Positions 1-8,708 of a DNA stretch of 64,000 nucleotides are shown here, in pieces; within the stretch, counting starts at the first letter, position 1; every line of letters starts with the position of its first letter. Made by a program: the position numbers and the translations under genes. Origin of the DNA: Actinomadura physcomitrii (GTDB taxonomy: Bacteria > Actinomycetota > Actinomycetes > Streptosporangiales > Streptosporangiaceae); the NCBI RefSeq assembly GCF_008923205.2, contig NZ_WBMS02000023.1, forward strand, positions 19,624-83,623, given 5' to 3'. The notes under the pieces are model-generated. The model was not told where the DNA came from. It made no database searches and saw nothing but the letters and a program-made list of their open reading frames with translations.

Positions 1-425
1 GCGCGCCGCAGGCCGGGTCGGTGTACTCCGAGGCCGAGGACGCGCTGCAGCGCGGCGACCTCGACGGCGCGAAGGCCGCCTTCGAGCGGATCCTCGCCCG
101 CGACCCGCGCGACGGCCAGGCCAAGCAGGGCCTCGCGCTGGTCGAGCTGAGCCTGCGGGCGGACAAGCTGGACCCCGACCGCACCCTCCAGGAGGCGGCG
201 GACAAGCCCGGCGACGTGCAGGCCCAGATCCACGCCGCGGACGTCGAGATGGTGTCCGGCCGGATCGAGGACGCGTTCGGGCGGCTGCTCACCGCGGTGC
301 GCGGCAGCGCGGGCGACGACCGCGACGCGGCCCGCACGCACCTGCTGTCGCTGTTCGAGCTGCTGCCTTCCGACGACCCCCGCGTCACCAAGGCCCGCCG
401 CTCCCTCCAGGCGGCGCTGTTCTGA
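1..425 (+). CDS. C-terminal part of thioredoxin/TPR co-chaperone (YbbN/CnoX type), truncated by window edge
   Basis: The reading frame is open from base 3 with no convincing start, so the gene begins upstream of the window. The visible ~140 residues are alpha-helical tetratricopeptide-like repeats (AFERILARDPRDGQAKQGL, then IHAADVEMVSGRIEDAFGRL) and end in ARRSLQAALF. This matches the TPR_20-type C-terminal half of actinobacterial YbbN/CnoX proteins, in which an N-terminal thioredoxin fold is followed by TPRs and acts as a holdase and redox chaperone. The thioredoxin part is outside the window, so the assignment rests on the TPR tail. The next gene starts about 55 bases downstream on the same strand. 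Confidence 0.7.
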   Translation, partial: APQAGSVYSEAEDALQRGDLDGAKAAFERILARDPRDGQAKQGLALVELSLRADKLDPDRTLQEAADKPGDVQAQIHAADVEMVSGRIEDAFGRLLTAVRGSAGDDRDAARTHLLSLFELLPSDDPRVTKARRSLQAALF

Positions 426-480
426 CGAGTCCCTGGGGCCGTGGTTGCGAGAACACGGCGGAAACGGGCATGTGGCGGGT

Positions 481-1179
481 GTGAGCGCTCGTGTCGTGAC
501 CATCTCCGCCGCGTTCGGCGCGCGGGGCGACGCGGTCGGCCCCGCGGTCGCCGAGCGACTCGCGCTGCCGTTCGTCGACCGGGCCATCCCCGTGCAGGTC
601 GCCGGCGAGATCGGATGCACGCTGGAGGAGGCGCTCGCGCACGACGGGCGCGCCGAGCGGGGCATCGGCCGCATCCTCGCGGGCGCGGCGCGGCTGCCGA
701 ACGTCGCGCTCGGCGCCATGGACGTCTACCTCCCCGAGCAGGCGATCATCCGTCCCGAGGAGTTCGTCGAGCACACCGAGCGCGCCATCCACCGGACGGC
801 GGAGCAGGGCGGGGGCGTGCTGCTCGGCCGCGCCGCCGCCGTCGTGCTGGCCGGGTACCCCGGGGTGCTGCACGTCCGGCTGGACGGGCCGCGGGAGCGG
901 CGGCTGGCCGTCGCCGCCTACGAGCTGGCGAAGGCGGCCGAGGCCGGGGCGGCGGAGCGGGGCGGCCGGGCGCGTGGCCCGCGTGGCGCGACCGGGACCC
1001 CGGACCGCGATGTTGAGCGTATGCTCGATGACAACGACCGCGCCCGCACGGCCTACGTGAAGCACTTCTACGGGGCCGACCCCGCCGATCCGCGGCTCTA
1101 CCATCTCGTGATCGACACCACGAGGCTGCCCGCGTCCGCCGCCGTCGACCTGATCGCGGCCGCGGCGTCGGCGCTGTGA
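481..1179 (+). CDS. Cytidylate kinase-like family protein
   Basis: The protein of about 232 residues opens with VVTISAAFGARGDAVGPAVAERL, a P-loop-like N-terminus in which the usual GxxGxGKS is replaced by GARGDAVG, as in the Cytidylate_kin2 family. ERLALPFVDRAIP and the later VLLGRAAAVVL and HVRLDGPRERR segments fit the family; the last resembles a LID region. DRARTAYVKHFYGADPADPRLYHLVIDT is typical of its C-terminus. The GTG at 481 is chosen because homologous sequence starts there; an in-frame ATG at 445 is also open. The substrate is unknown, and a true CMP kinase role is doubtful because bacterial cmk is a different subfamily. Confidence 0.75.
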   Translation: MSARVVTISAAFGARGDAVGPAVAERLALPFVDRAIPVQVAGEIGCTLEEALAHDGRAERGIGRILAGAARLPNVALGAMDVYLPEQAIIRPEEFVEHTERAIHRTAEQGGGVLLGRAAAVVLAGYPGVLHVRLDGPRERRLAVAAYELAKAAEAGAAERGGRARGPRGATGTPDRDVERMLDDNDRARTAYVKHFYGADPADPRLYHLVIDTTRLPASAAVDLIAAAASAL

Positions 1180-1283
1180 GCCGCAGGCGGAGCGGGCGGC
1201 GGCCCCCGGGCGTCCCGAGCCCCCATGGGACGTGGCGGCCGGGACGAGGACGTACCCGGTAGCACACAAGGGAGCAGGTTGTC

Positions 1284-2687
1284 GTGGCGAGCGTGCCCAG
1301 CGTTTCGTACTCCATCACCGTCCGGCTGGAGGTCCCGGCCGGCGGCAAGGCGGTCAGCCAGATCACCCACGTGGTCGAGAACGCCGGCGGCATCGTCACG
1401 GCCCTCGACGTCAACACGGCGGGGCACGAGACGCTGCGCATCGACGTGACGATCGCCACCCGCGACACCCAGCACGCCGAGGCGATCGCGAGCGCGCTGG
1501 AGAAGATCGACGCGATCAAGATCCACAAGGTCAGCGACCGGACCTTCCTGATGCACCTCGGCGGCAAGATCGAGATGCAGTCGAAGGTGCCGCTGCGCAA
1601 CCGCGACGAGCTGTCGATGGCCTACACCCCCGGCGTCGCCCGGGTGTCGCTCGCGATCGCGCGCAACCCCGAGGACGTCCGCCGGCTGACGATCAAGCGC
1701 AACAGCGTCGCGGTCGTCACCGACGGGTCCGCGGTGCTCGGCCTCGGCAACATCGGCCCGGAGGCGGCGCTGCCGGTCATGGAGGGCAAGGCGGCGCTGT
1801 TCAAGCGGTTCGCCGGCATCGACGCGTGGCCGATCTGCCTGGACACCCAGGACACCGACGAGATCGTCCGGACGGTGCAGATCCTCGCGCCCGCGTTCGG
1901 CGGCATCAACCTGGAGGACATCTCCGCGCCGCGCTGCTTCGAGGTCGAGCGGCGGCTGCGCGAGCTGCTGGACATCCCGGTCTTCCACGACGACCAGCAC
2001 GGCACCGCGATCTGCGTGCTGGCCGCGCTGACCAACGCGCTGCGGGTCGTCGGCAAGGACATCGGCTCGGTCCGCATCACGATGGCGGGCGCGGGCGCCG
2101 CGGGCACCGCGATCCTGAAGCTGCTCATGCACGCCGGCGCGCGCGACCTGATCGTCTGCGACTACCGGGGCGCGGTGCACAAGGGCCGCGACGACCTCGA
2201 CGACTCGCTGCGCTGGATCGCCGACCACACCAACACCGCCGGCTACTCCGGCGACCTGCGCGGCGCCGTGAAGGACGCGGACGTGTTCATCGGCGTGTCC
2301 GCGTCCGGCATCCTGGACGGCGACGACATCGCGACGATGAACGACGGCGCGATCGTGTTCGCGCTGGCGAACCCGGAGCCGGAGGTGTCGCCGGACGAGG
2401 CGCGCGAGCACGCCGCCGTCGTCGCGACGGGCCGCAGCGACTACCCGAACCAGATCAACAACGTGCTGGCGTTCCCGGGCGTGTTCCGCGGGCTGCTGGA
2501 CGCGCAGGCCGACGGGGTCACCGAGGCGATGCTGGCGGCGGCCGCGAAGGCGCTGGCCGAGGTGGTCACGCCGGGCGAGCTCGGCCCGAACTACATCGTG
2601 CCGAGCGTGTTCCACCCGGAGGTGGCGTCGCGCGTCGCGGGCGCCGTCCGCGAGGCGGCCGGCGGCCGCGCCCGCACCGAGGCCTGA
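1284..2687 (+). CDS. NAD(P)-dependent malic enzyme with N-terminal ACT domain
   Basis: This enzyme oxidatively decarboxylates malate to pyruvate with NAD(P)+. Residues ~9-85 form an ACT regulatory domain (ITVRLEVPAGGKAVSQITHV). The malic N-terminal domain follows (SMAYTPGVARVSLAIARNPE, VTDGSAVLGLGNIGP, and the metal-site region VFHDDQHGTA). The Rossmann motif GAGAAGTA lies near residue 270, and the C-terminus has GRSDYPNQINNVLAFPGVFRG. At 467 residues it has the usual length for ACT-fused prokaryotic malic enzymes. GTG at 1284 follows a GGGAGCAGG ribosome site. The gene is monocistronic or reads from the kinase-like gene 104 bases upstream. The ACT domain suggests allosteric control by a small ligand (inference). 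Confidence 0.93.
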   Translation: MASVPSVSYSITVRLEVPAGGKAVSQITHVVENAGGIVTALDVNTAGHETLRIDVTIATRDTQHAEAIASALEKIDAIKIHKVSDRTFLMHLGGKIEMQSKVPLRNRDELSMAYTPGVARVSLAIARNPEDVRRLTIKRNSVAVVTDGSAVLGLGNIGPEAALPVMEGKAALFKRFAGIDAWPICLDTQDTDEIVRTVQILAPAFGGINLEDISAPRCFEVERRLRELLDIPVFHDDQHGTAICVLAALTNALRVVGKDIGSVRITMAGAGAAGTAILKLLMHAGARDLIVCDYRGAVHKGRDDLDDSLRWIADHTNTAGYSGDLRGAVKDADVFIGVSASGILDGDDIATMNDGAIVFALANPEPEVSPDEAREHAAVVATGRSDYPNQINNVLAFPGVFRGLLDAQADGVTEAMLAAAAKALAEVVTPGELGPNYIVPSVFHPEVASRVAGAVREAAGGRARTEA

Positions 2688-2820
2688 CCGCCCGCCCCCC
2701 GCGCCCGGGCCGGGTGACCACACCCTGTCGGCATTGGTCCGTGGAAGGGCCGCGGTCTTCGGCCTCTACGGCCCGACGCCGCGCCTCACCCTCCCCTCGG
2801 CGGCGCCGAGCCCGGCTAGG

Positions 2821-3477
2821 TCAGTCGGTCTTCTTCGCGAAGACCTGGTCGCGGCGGCGGGGCCAGATCCCGCCGTACCAGAAGATGACCACGCCGGTGA
2901 GCATCACGCCGACGCCGGTCGCGGCCCGGGCCCACAGGACGGTGTCCGGGCCGGTGTGCGGCAGCTTGCTCGGCTTGGTCCTGTGCGGCGCGGCTCCCGC
3001 GTGCTTGCAGTTCGCCGTGAGCGAGCGCGTCTCGATCTGCTTGTTGGCCCAGTCGACCTGGACGAGCGTCCGCCGGTCCTCCTTCAGCTCGACCGTCACG
3101 GTCTTGCTGTCGTGCGCCGCGACCGCCGCGGGGACCGTGGCGGAGTCGTCGTTCTTGAGGACGGTGAAGTCCTCGCGCTGCGTCCCGGTGTTGCGGACGG
3201 TGACGCGCACCGACCGCGACGGGCACGACACCGACCCGATGGTGGCGGTGACGGGCTGCGGCGCGGCCGTGCTCGTCGGCGTCTTCGACGGCTTGTGCGT
3301 CGTCTTCTTCGTCGGGGTGGGTGAGGTCGTCGTGCCGCTGGGACTCGGACTCGCCGACGTGGAGGTGGTGGAGGACGCTTGCGCGCCCGAGCCCGACGAC
3401 TTCATCAGCGCCGGTACGGCGATCAGTGCGCCGATGACGAGAAACACGGCGGCGATGATGACCCTGGGCAACTGCAT
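2821..3477 (-). CDS. Secreted LPXTG-anchored surface protein of unknown function
   Basis: The 218-residue protein has an N-terminal hydrophobic signal segment (IIAAVFLVIGALIAVPALM), then a Ser/Thr/Pro-rich linker (~30-75) likely to be extended in the cell wall. A beta-rich domain follows (VSCPSRSVRVTVRNTGTQREDF ... ENRRTL-like region with two cysteines). It ends with the sortase signal LPHTG, a hydrophobic stretch (AATGVGVMLTGVVIFWYGG) and a charged RRRDQVFAKK tail. That order defines a sortase-processed cell-wall protein. The function of the beta domain is not recognised. The gene is convergent with the malic enzyme across a 133-base gap with no convincing terminator. Confidence 0.8.
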   Translation of the reverse strand: MQLPRVIIAAVFLVIGALIAVPALMKSSGSGAQASSTTSTSASPSPSGTTTSPTPTKKTTHKPSKTPTSTAAPQPVTATIGSVSCPSRSVRVTVRNTGTQREDFTVLKNDDSATVPAAVAAHDSKTVTVELKEDRRTLVQVDWANKQIETRSLTANCKHAGAAPHRTKPSKLPHTGPDTVLWARAATGVGVMLTGVVIFWYGGIWPRRRDQVFAKKTD

Positions 3478-3630
3478 CGCTGTCCTCCTGGCCCGTGGGG
3501 GGCTGAGCGGGCGCCGGGTGATCCGGGATCATTCTTAACCTAGGCGGTTGTGGTGCCGATATCCCCATCGCTAGGAATGCCTAACAGGCTAACGAGCGGG
3601 GAGACGTGCCGTGGGAGGTCCGCGCAACGC

Positions 3631-4218
3631 ATGATGGAACCCATGGAAGACGGCATCAGGGTGGGGCTTCTGCTGGTCGCGACACCTCAGCTGGAGGACC
3701 CCAACTTCAGGCGCAGCGTCGTCCTGGTGGTGGAGCACGACATCGACGGGGGCACCCTGGGGGTTGTCCTGAACCGGCCGACCGAAATTCCGGTCGACCG
3801 GGTGCTGCCGCCGTGGGCCGAGCTGGTGACGGGCCCGTCGGTGGTGTTCCAGGGCGGCCCGGTCGCGCTGGACAACGCGCTCGCCCTGGCCCGTCTGCCC
3901 GGCGAGGACGAGCCGCTCGGCTGGCGGGCGCTGGAGGGCGGCTCCGAGGTCGCCCGGGTCGGCCTGGTCGACCTGGAGGCCCCGCCGGGGCTGCTCGCGC
4001 CGGAGGTGCTGCAGCTGCGCGTGTTCGCCGGGTACGCCGGCTGGTCGGCCGGGCAGCTGCGCGGCGAGATCGAGGACGGCGCGTGGTACCTGGTGCCGGC
4101 CGAGGCGGGCGACGTGTTCGCCGGGGACCCGGACCGGCTGTGGCAGCAGGTGCTCCGCCGGCAGGGCGGCGACCTGGCGTTCGTCTCCACTTTCCCCGAG
4201 GACCCGACGCTGAACTAA
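3631..4218 (+). CDS. YqgE/AlgH family protein (DUF179)
   Basis: The protein has 195 residues from ATG 3631, which lies 11 bases after a GGGAGG ribosome site; ATGs at 3634 and 3643 are alternatives. Family signatures are GLLLVATPQLEDPNFRRSVV near the start, GTLGVVLNRPTE, the VFQGGPV turn, and RVFAGYAGWSAGQLRGEIEDG. The family has a conserved two-domain fold and is widespread, but its biochemical role is not settled. The DUF3039 gene starts immediately after the stop codon, so the two are probably co-transcribed. Confidence 0.92.
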   Translation: MMEPMEDGIRVGLLLVATPQLEDPNFRRSVVLVVEHDIDGGTLGVVLNRPTEIPVDRVLPPWAELVTGPSVVFQGGPVALDNALALARLPGEDEPLGWRALEGGSEVARVGLVDLEAPPGLLAPEVLQLRVFAGYAGWSAGQLRGEIEDGAWYLVPAEAGDVFAGDPDRLWQQVLRRQGGDLAFVSTFPEDPTLN

Positions 4219-4222
4219 GGTG

Positions 4223-4492
4223 ATGGACGTGAGTACGAAGATCCTTCCCGAGAGCGACACCCAGCAGGACGTCCGGCCGGACCTCTCGCACGGTGACGGC
4301 GACCACGAGCGGTTCGCCCACTACGTGAAGAAGGCCAAGATCACCGAGAGTGCGGTGACCGGCACGCCGGTGATCGCGCTGTGCGGCAAGGTCTGGGTGC
4401 CGAACCGGGATCCGAAGAAGTACCCGGTCTGCCCGGAGTGCAAGGAGATCTACGAGTCCATGCAGCCGGGCGGGGACAAGGGCGACGAGTGA
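4223..4492 (+). CDS. DUF3039 domain-containing protein
   Basis: This small acidic protein of ~89 residues is a DUF3039 member, a family found mainly in actinobacteria. Its core reads HERFAHYVKKAKITESAVTG, then VIALCGKVWVPNRDPKKYPVCPECKEIYE. The CGK...CPEC cysteines suggest a metal-binding zinc-ribbon-like unit (inference from spacing). A start at GTG 4229 is also plausible because AAGG at 4217-4220 sits 8 bases before it; GTG 4220 is less likely. Function is unknown. It lies directly after the YqgE gene. Confidence 0.88.
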   Translation: MDVSTKILPESDTQQDVRPDLSHGDGDHERFAHYVKKAKITESAVTGTPVIALCGKVWVPNRDPKKYPVCPECKEIYESMQPGGDKGDE

Positions 4493-4640
4493 CGGCCGGC
4501 TGAGAGCCGGATGAGGGCGCCGGGCCGGGGGTCCGCATGCGCCCGTGACGGTCCCGCGGTCGGGGTTCGCCGGCAGGGCGGACGCGCCACCGCGGGGCCT
4601 TCGCGTTTCGCTTTCCAAACGGGGATAGTACGGGGGACAG

Positions 4641-5699
4641 ATGCGGCGGTTCGCCGGGGTTTCGCTGTGCGCACTGGCGGTCACGGTGTGTGCGGTGTCG
4701 AGTTCGATGAGTGACGGCCCGCGCGCGCGGGCCAGGACCGTCCGGCCGGCCGGCGCCCTCGCGGCGGGTAAGGACGGCTGCGAGCAGGGGGCCGCGGCCC
4801 GGGTGGCCCGGACGCGCGACCCGGACGGCGAGCTGAGCCGCGCCCAGGCCGTCGCGATGCTCGAAGATCTGAGCAGGACGCTCCGCGACCGGTACGGGAC
4901 GTCGGACGAGCGGCGGTTCGACACGGCGCGCCGGCGGGCGCTGGTCATCCCGGTGCGCTTCCACGTCCTCGCCGCCGGACGCACGGGACGCCTGTCCAAG
5001 GCGGCCGTCAAGGGCCAGATCGCCACGCTGAACGCGGCGTACAGCGGGCGGACGGGCGGCGCCGACACCGGCGTGCGGTTCCGCCTCACCGGCTACGACG
5101 TCACGAACAAGGCCGCCTGGTTCCACCACCCGCGCAAGTACCAGAGCCGCATCAAGCACAGGCTGCGCCGGGGCGGGCGCGGCACCCTCAACCTGTACAC
5201 AGCCGCCGTGGGCAGCGACGTCCTCGGGTTCTCCACGTTCCCGCAGTGGTACCGGAAGAGCCCGCGGATGGACGGCGTCGTCGTCGACTACCGGAGCCTT
5301 CCGCACGGCTCGTACCGGCGCTTCAACCACGGCTACACGGCCGTCCACGAGATCGGGCACTGGCTGGGGCTGCTGCACACGTTCCAGGGCGGGTGCACGC
5401 CACCCGGCGACGGGGTGTCCGACACCCCGTACGAGGCGAGGCCCGCGCAAGGATGCCCGCACTACAAGGACACCTGCCCGCAGCGCGGCGACGACCCCGT
5501 CCACAACTTCATGAACTACGGGTTCGACTCCTGCATGCGGAACTTCACCCCAGGTCAGGGCCGCCGGATCCGTGCGGTGTGGGCCGCGTACCGGGCGCCG
5601 GGCCACAGGCGCGAGCGGAGCCGCGCACGCGCGACGGGCAGTGTGGATCGCGGCACAGGAGGGGCGGGCGCGGCACGTTCTGTCGGTGGGCGTCGGTAA
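4641..5699 (+). CDS. Secreted M43-family (pappalysin-like) zinc metalloprotease
   Basis: The 352-residue protein carries a Sec signal peptide (VSLCALAVTVCAVSSS). The metzincin zinc motif HEIGHWLGLLH is at about residue 236. A Met-turn follows in FMNYGFDSCMRNFTPGQG, which with the disulfide-type cysteines (GGCTPPGDGVSDTP, GCPHYKDTCP) is characteristic of peptidase M43. The protein is secreted and presumably digests extracellular protein. Upstream, GATAGT at 4624-4629 could be a -10 box. The C-terminal ~35 residues are Arg/Gly-rich and probably disordered. The helicase gene starts 6 bases downstream, but the two have no obvious shared function. Confidence 0.9.
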   Translation: MRRFAGVSLCALAVTVCAVSSSMSDGPRARARTVRPAGALAAGKDGCEQGAAARVARTRDPDGELSRAQAVAMLEDLSRTLRDRYGTSDERRFDTARRRALVIPVRFHVLAAGRTGRLSKAAVKGQIATLNAAYSGRTGGADTGVRFRLTGYDVTNKAAWFHHPRKYQSRIKHRLRRGGRGTLNLYTAAVGSDVLGFSTFPQWYRKSPRMDGVVVDYRSLPHGSYRRFNHGYTAVHEIGHWLGLLHTFQGGCTPPGDGVSDTPYEARPAQGCPHYKDTCPQRGDDPVHNFMNYGFDSCMRNFTPGQGRRIRAVWAAYRAPGHRRERSRARATGSVDRGTGGAGAARSVGGRR

Positions 5700-5705
5700 C
5701 CTGCT

Positions 5706-7475
5706 ATGACCGTGAGCACCTTCGCCGCATCGAGCATGCCCCCCGCGTTCCCCGAGCGGGCCGCCTGGGGGACCGCGCAGTGCCTGCGCGCCTGGCAGCA
5801 GCAGGCGCTGGAGGCTTACTTCGGCGTGGACGGGCAGCAGCCGGGTCCGCGTGACTTCCTGACCGTCGCGACGCCCGGCGCCGGCAAGACGACGTTCGCG
5901 CTGCGCCTCGCCCGGGAGTTGCTGGAGCGCAGGATCATCGCGGCGATCACGATCGTCTGCCCGACCGAGCACCTCAAGCGGCAGTGGGCCGAGTCCGCCG
6001 CCCGCGTCGGCATCAAGATCAACCCCGAGTACCAGAACGGCGACGGCCCGGTCGGCAAGGACTTCCACGGCGTCGCCGTCACCTACGCGACCGTCGCGGC
6101 GCGCCCGGCGCTGCACCGCAACCGCACCGAGTCGCGCAAGTCCCTGGTGATCTTCGACGAGGTGCACCACGCGGGCGACGGGCTGTCCTGGGGCGACGCG
6201 GTCCGGGAGGCGTTCGAGCCCGCGACGCGGCGGCTCGCGCTGTCGGGCACCCCGTTCCGCACCGACATCAACCCGATCCCGTTCGTCCGCTACGAGGAGG
6301 GCCCGGACGGGATCAAGCGCAGCCAGGCCGACTACACCTACGGCTACGGCCCCGCGCTCGCCGACGGGGTCGTCCGCCCGGTGATCTTCCTGGCGTACGC
6401 GGGGGAGATGCGCTGGCGCACCCGCGCCGGCGACGAGATCACCGCGACGCTCGGCGAGCCGCTCACCCAGGACCAGACCGCGCAGGCGTGGCGCGCCGCG
6501 CTCGACCCCAAGGGCGACTGGATCAAGCAGGTCATCGCCGCCGCCGACCGCCGCCTCAGCGAGCTGCGCCGGGTCATCCCGGACGCGGGCGGGCTCGTCA
6601 TCGCCACCGACCACGAGGCCGCCCGTGCCTACGCCAAGATGCTGCGCGCGGTCACCGGGCAGGGCGCGACGATCGTGCTGTCGGACGACCCGACCGCGTC
6701 CAAGAAGATCAAGGCGTTCAGCGAGACCGACGACCGGTGGATGGTCGCGGTCCGGATGGTGTCGGAGGGCGTCGACATCCCGCGGCTGTGCGTCGGCGTG
6801 TACGCCACGTCCACCAGCACGCCGCTGTTCTTCGCGCAGGCGATCGGCCGTTTCGTCCGCGCCCGCAGGCGCGGCGAGACGGCGTCGGTGTTCCTGCCGT
6901 CGGTGCCGACGCTGATGGGGCACGCCGCCGAGCTGGAGGAGGAGCGCGACCACGTCCTCGACCGGCCGGTCCGCGAGGACGGCCTCGACGACGACCTGCT
7001 CGCCGAGGCCAACCGCCGGCAGGACACCCCGGACGTCGGCGAGGAGCTGCCGTTCGAGACGGTCGAGGCGTCCGCGACGTTCGACCGCGTCCTGTACGAC
7101 GGCGGCGAGTTCGGCATGCAGGCCCAGCCGGGCTCCGCCGAGGAGGAGGAGTTCCTCGGCATCCCGGGGCTGCTGGAGCCCGAGCAGGTGACGCAGCTGC
7201 TGCGCAAGCGGCAGGCCGACCAGATGGCCAGCGAGCGCCGCCGCAAGACCGGCGACCCGCGCGCCGACCGCACCGCCGCCGAGGACCTGCACGCCCTGCG
7301 CAAGGAGCTGAACGGCCTGGTCAACGCGTGGAACCACCGCACCGGCCAGCCGCAGGGCGTGATCCACAGCCAGCTCCGGTCGGCCTGCGGCGGGCCGCCC
7401 GTCCCGCAGGCCAGCGCCGAGGAGATCCGCAAGCGGATCGGCAAGATCCGCGAATGGGCCGCCAAGCGCGGCTGA
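5706..7475 (+). CDS. SF2 DEAD/DEAH-box helicase
   Basis: The 589-residue protein shows superfamily 2 motifs in order: Walker A ATPGAGKTT near residue 55, the DEVHH Walker B box near 150, SGTPFRTD (motif III) near 180, SEGVDIPRL (motif V) and AIGRFVRARR (motif VI) near 378. The C-terminal ~170 residues are acidic and helical, without a recognised nuclease domain. The architecture resembles the stand-alone actinobacterial DEAD/DEAH helicases. It hydrolyses ATP and probably remodels nucleic acid, but the substrate cannot be read from sequence. No defence-system partner (methylase, nuclease, Z1 or DUF1998 protein) lies next to it, so a housekeeping role is preferred. Confidence 0.9.
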   Translation: MTVSTFAASSMPPAFPERAAWGTAQCLRAWQQQALEAYFGVDGQQPGPRDFLTVATPGAGKTTFALRLARELLERRIIAAITIVCPTEHLKRQWAESAARVGIKINPEYQNGDGPVGKDFHGVAVTYATVAARPALHRNRTESRKSLVIFDEVHHAGDGLSWGDAVREAFEPATRRLALSGTPFRTDINPIPFVRYEEGPDGIKRSQADYTYGYGPALADGVVRPVIFLAYAGEMRWRTRAGDEITATLGEPLTQDQTAQAWRAALDPKGDWIKQVIAAADRRLSELRRVIPDAGGLVIATDHEAARAYAKMLRAVTGQGATIVLSDDPTASKKIKAFSETDDRWMVAVRMVSEGVDIPRLCVGVYATSTSTPLFFAQAIGRFVRARRRGETASVFLPSVPTLMGHAAELEEERDHVLDRPVREDGLDDDLLAEANRRQDTPDVGEELPFETVEASATFDRVLYDGGEFGMQAQPGSAEEEEFLGIPGLLEPEQVTQLLRKRQADQMASERRRKTGDPRADRTAAEDLHALRKELNGLVNAWNHRTGQPQGVIHSQLRSACGGPPVPQASAEEIRKRIGKIREWAAKRG

Positions 7476-7493
7476 CCTCGGGGGCGTCGCGGG

Positions 7494-8036
7494 TCAGTGC
7501 AGCGGCGGCAGGTCGAGGGCCTTGACGATGCGGTCCACCGTCTCCTCGGGGGTGCCGGTGATGGGGACGGTCAGGACGTGCTCGTCCGGGGCGGGCCGCT
7601 CCAGGTCGGCGAACTGGCTGTCCAGCAGTCCGGCGCCGAAGAAGTGGCCGTGCCGCCTGCGCATCCGCTCGGCGATGACGTCGCGGTCGCCGTCGAGCAG
7701 CACGGTGCGGACGGCGGGCCGGCCGCCCGCCAGCTGGACGCGGTAGGCGCGCTTCAGCGCCGAGCAGCTGACGACGCCGGGCCGCCCGGAGGCGAGCCGG
7801 TCGTCGATCCACGCGGCGATCGCGCGCAGCCAGGGGGCGCGGTCGGCGTCGGTCAGCGGGTGCCCGGCCCGCATCTTGGCGATGTTCTCCGCGGAGTGGA
7901 ACGCGTCGGCCTCGGCGTAGTCCCAGCCGAGCCGCTCGGCGAGCAGGCCGCCGACGGTGGTCTTGCCGCTGCCGGACACGCCGGCGACCAGGACGACCTC
8001 GATGGCGGGGGGCTCGTTGTCGGGGGGAGTGCTCAC
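7494..8036 (-). CDS. gntK: Gluconokinase (GntK family)
   Basis: This enzyme phosphorylates D-gluconate to 6-phosphogluconate with ATP, feeding the pentose-phosphate pathway. Walker A GVSGSGKTT is at residues 19-27. EADAFHSAENIAKMRAGHPL and the following DADRAPWL are diagnostic of the gluconokinase family, as is SCSALKRAYR. Its 180 residues are the normal length. GTG 8036 lies 2 bases after the upstream nicotinamidase stop, so it is translated as the last gene of the pncB-pncA-gntK operon. It converges with the helicase gene across 18 bases. Confidence 0.92.
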   Translation of the reverse strand: MSTPPDNEPPAIEVVLVAGVSGSGKTTVGGLLAERLGWDYAEADAFHSAENIAKMRAGHPLTDADRAPWLRAIAAWIDDRLASGRPGVVSCSALKRAYRVQLAGGRPAVRTVLLDGDRDVIAERMRRRHGHFFGAGLLDSQFADLERPAPDEHVLTVPITGTPEETVDRIVKALDLPPLH

Positions 8037-8038
8037 GT

Positions 8039-8620
8039 TCAGCCGCTCACGACCGGGTCGCCGGACAGGGTGACGCCCTCGCGGCCGAGCTCGTCCAGGG
8101 CGCGGTCGACGGTGGCCGTGCCGACGCCCGCCGTCAGGTCGAGCAGGACGCGGGTGCGCAGGCCGGCCCGGGCCGCGTCGACGGCGGTCGCGCGGACGCA
8201 GTGGTCGGTGGCGATGCCGACGACGTCGACGGCGTCGACGCCGCGGGAGGCGAGCCAGTCGCCGAGCGGGACGTCGTCGTCGGAGGCGCCCTCGAAGCCG
8301 CTGTAGGCGGCGGCCTCGCGGCCCTTGCTGAACACCGCCTCGATCGGGGCGAGCGCCAGGTTCGGGTGGAAGTCGGCGCCGGGGGTGCCGATCACGCAGT
8401 GCGGGGGCCAGGTGTCGACGAAGTCGGGACGGTCGGAGAAGTGGCCGCCGGGGTCGAGGTGGAAGTCGCGGGTCGCGACGATGTGCGCGTAGCCGCCGCC
8501 CTGCGCGGCGACATGGCCGGAGATGGCCGTGGCCACGCCCGCGCCGCCCGCGACGGCGAGCGATCCGCCCTCGCAGAAGTCGTTCTGCACGTCCACGATG
8601 ATCAGAGCCTTCTTGCCCAT
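8039..8620 (-). CDS. pncA: Nicotinamidase (isochorismatase fold)
   Basis: The enzyme hydrolyses nicotinamide to nicotinate for NAD salvage. Catalytic Asp10 lies in IIVDVQNDF, the active-site Lys in EAVFSKG, and the nucleophilic Cys in IATDHCVRATAVDA. The metal-binding Asp/His set is visible in TRDFHLDPGGHF. The 193 residues are normal for PncA. ATG 8620 is preceded by AGAGGAG at a good distance. It sits between nicotinate phosphoribosyltransferase and gluconokinase on the same strand, giving a two-step nicotinamide salvage unit. Confidence 0.93.
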   Translation of the reverse strand: MGKKALIIVDVQNDFCEGGSLAVAGGAGVATAISGHVAAQGGGYAHIVATRDFHLDPGGHFSDRPDFVDTWPPHCVIGTPGADFHPNLALAPIEAVFSKGREAAAYSGFEGASDDDVPLGDWLASRGVDAVDVVGIATDHCVRATAVDAARAGLRTRVLLDLTAGVGTATVDRALDELGREGVTLSGDPVVSG

Positions 8621-8708
8621 GACCGCTCCTCTGCCGGTGTCTCCCCGTCGTTGACGCTACCCCAGCGGTGCCCGTGCGTTTCCGGGCCCCGGCCGGGAAC
8701 GGCGCCGG

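Noticed and set aside
1098..2723. 541-codon minus-strand frame opposite malic enzyme
   Set aside because: Low-complexity shadow of a conserved gene; no ribosome site or domain.
4341..7367. Open frame of 1008 codons on the minus strand opposite the helicase and protease
   Set aside because: It is antisense to two clearly homologous genes, has Arg/Gly/Asp-rich composition typical of high-GC shadow frames, and shows no domain.
5706..7475. SF2 helicase considered as part of a phage-defence island
   Set aside because: Neighbours are a secreted protease and NAD/gluconate enzymes; no defence partner, integrase or mobile element is present.
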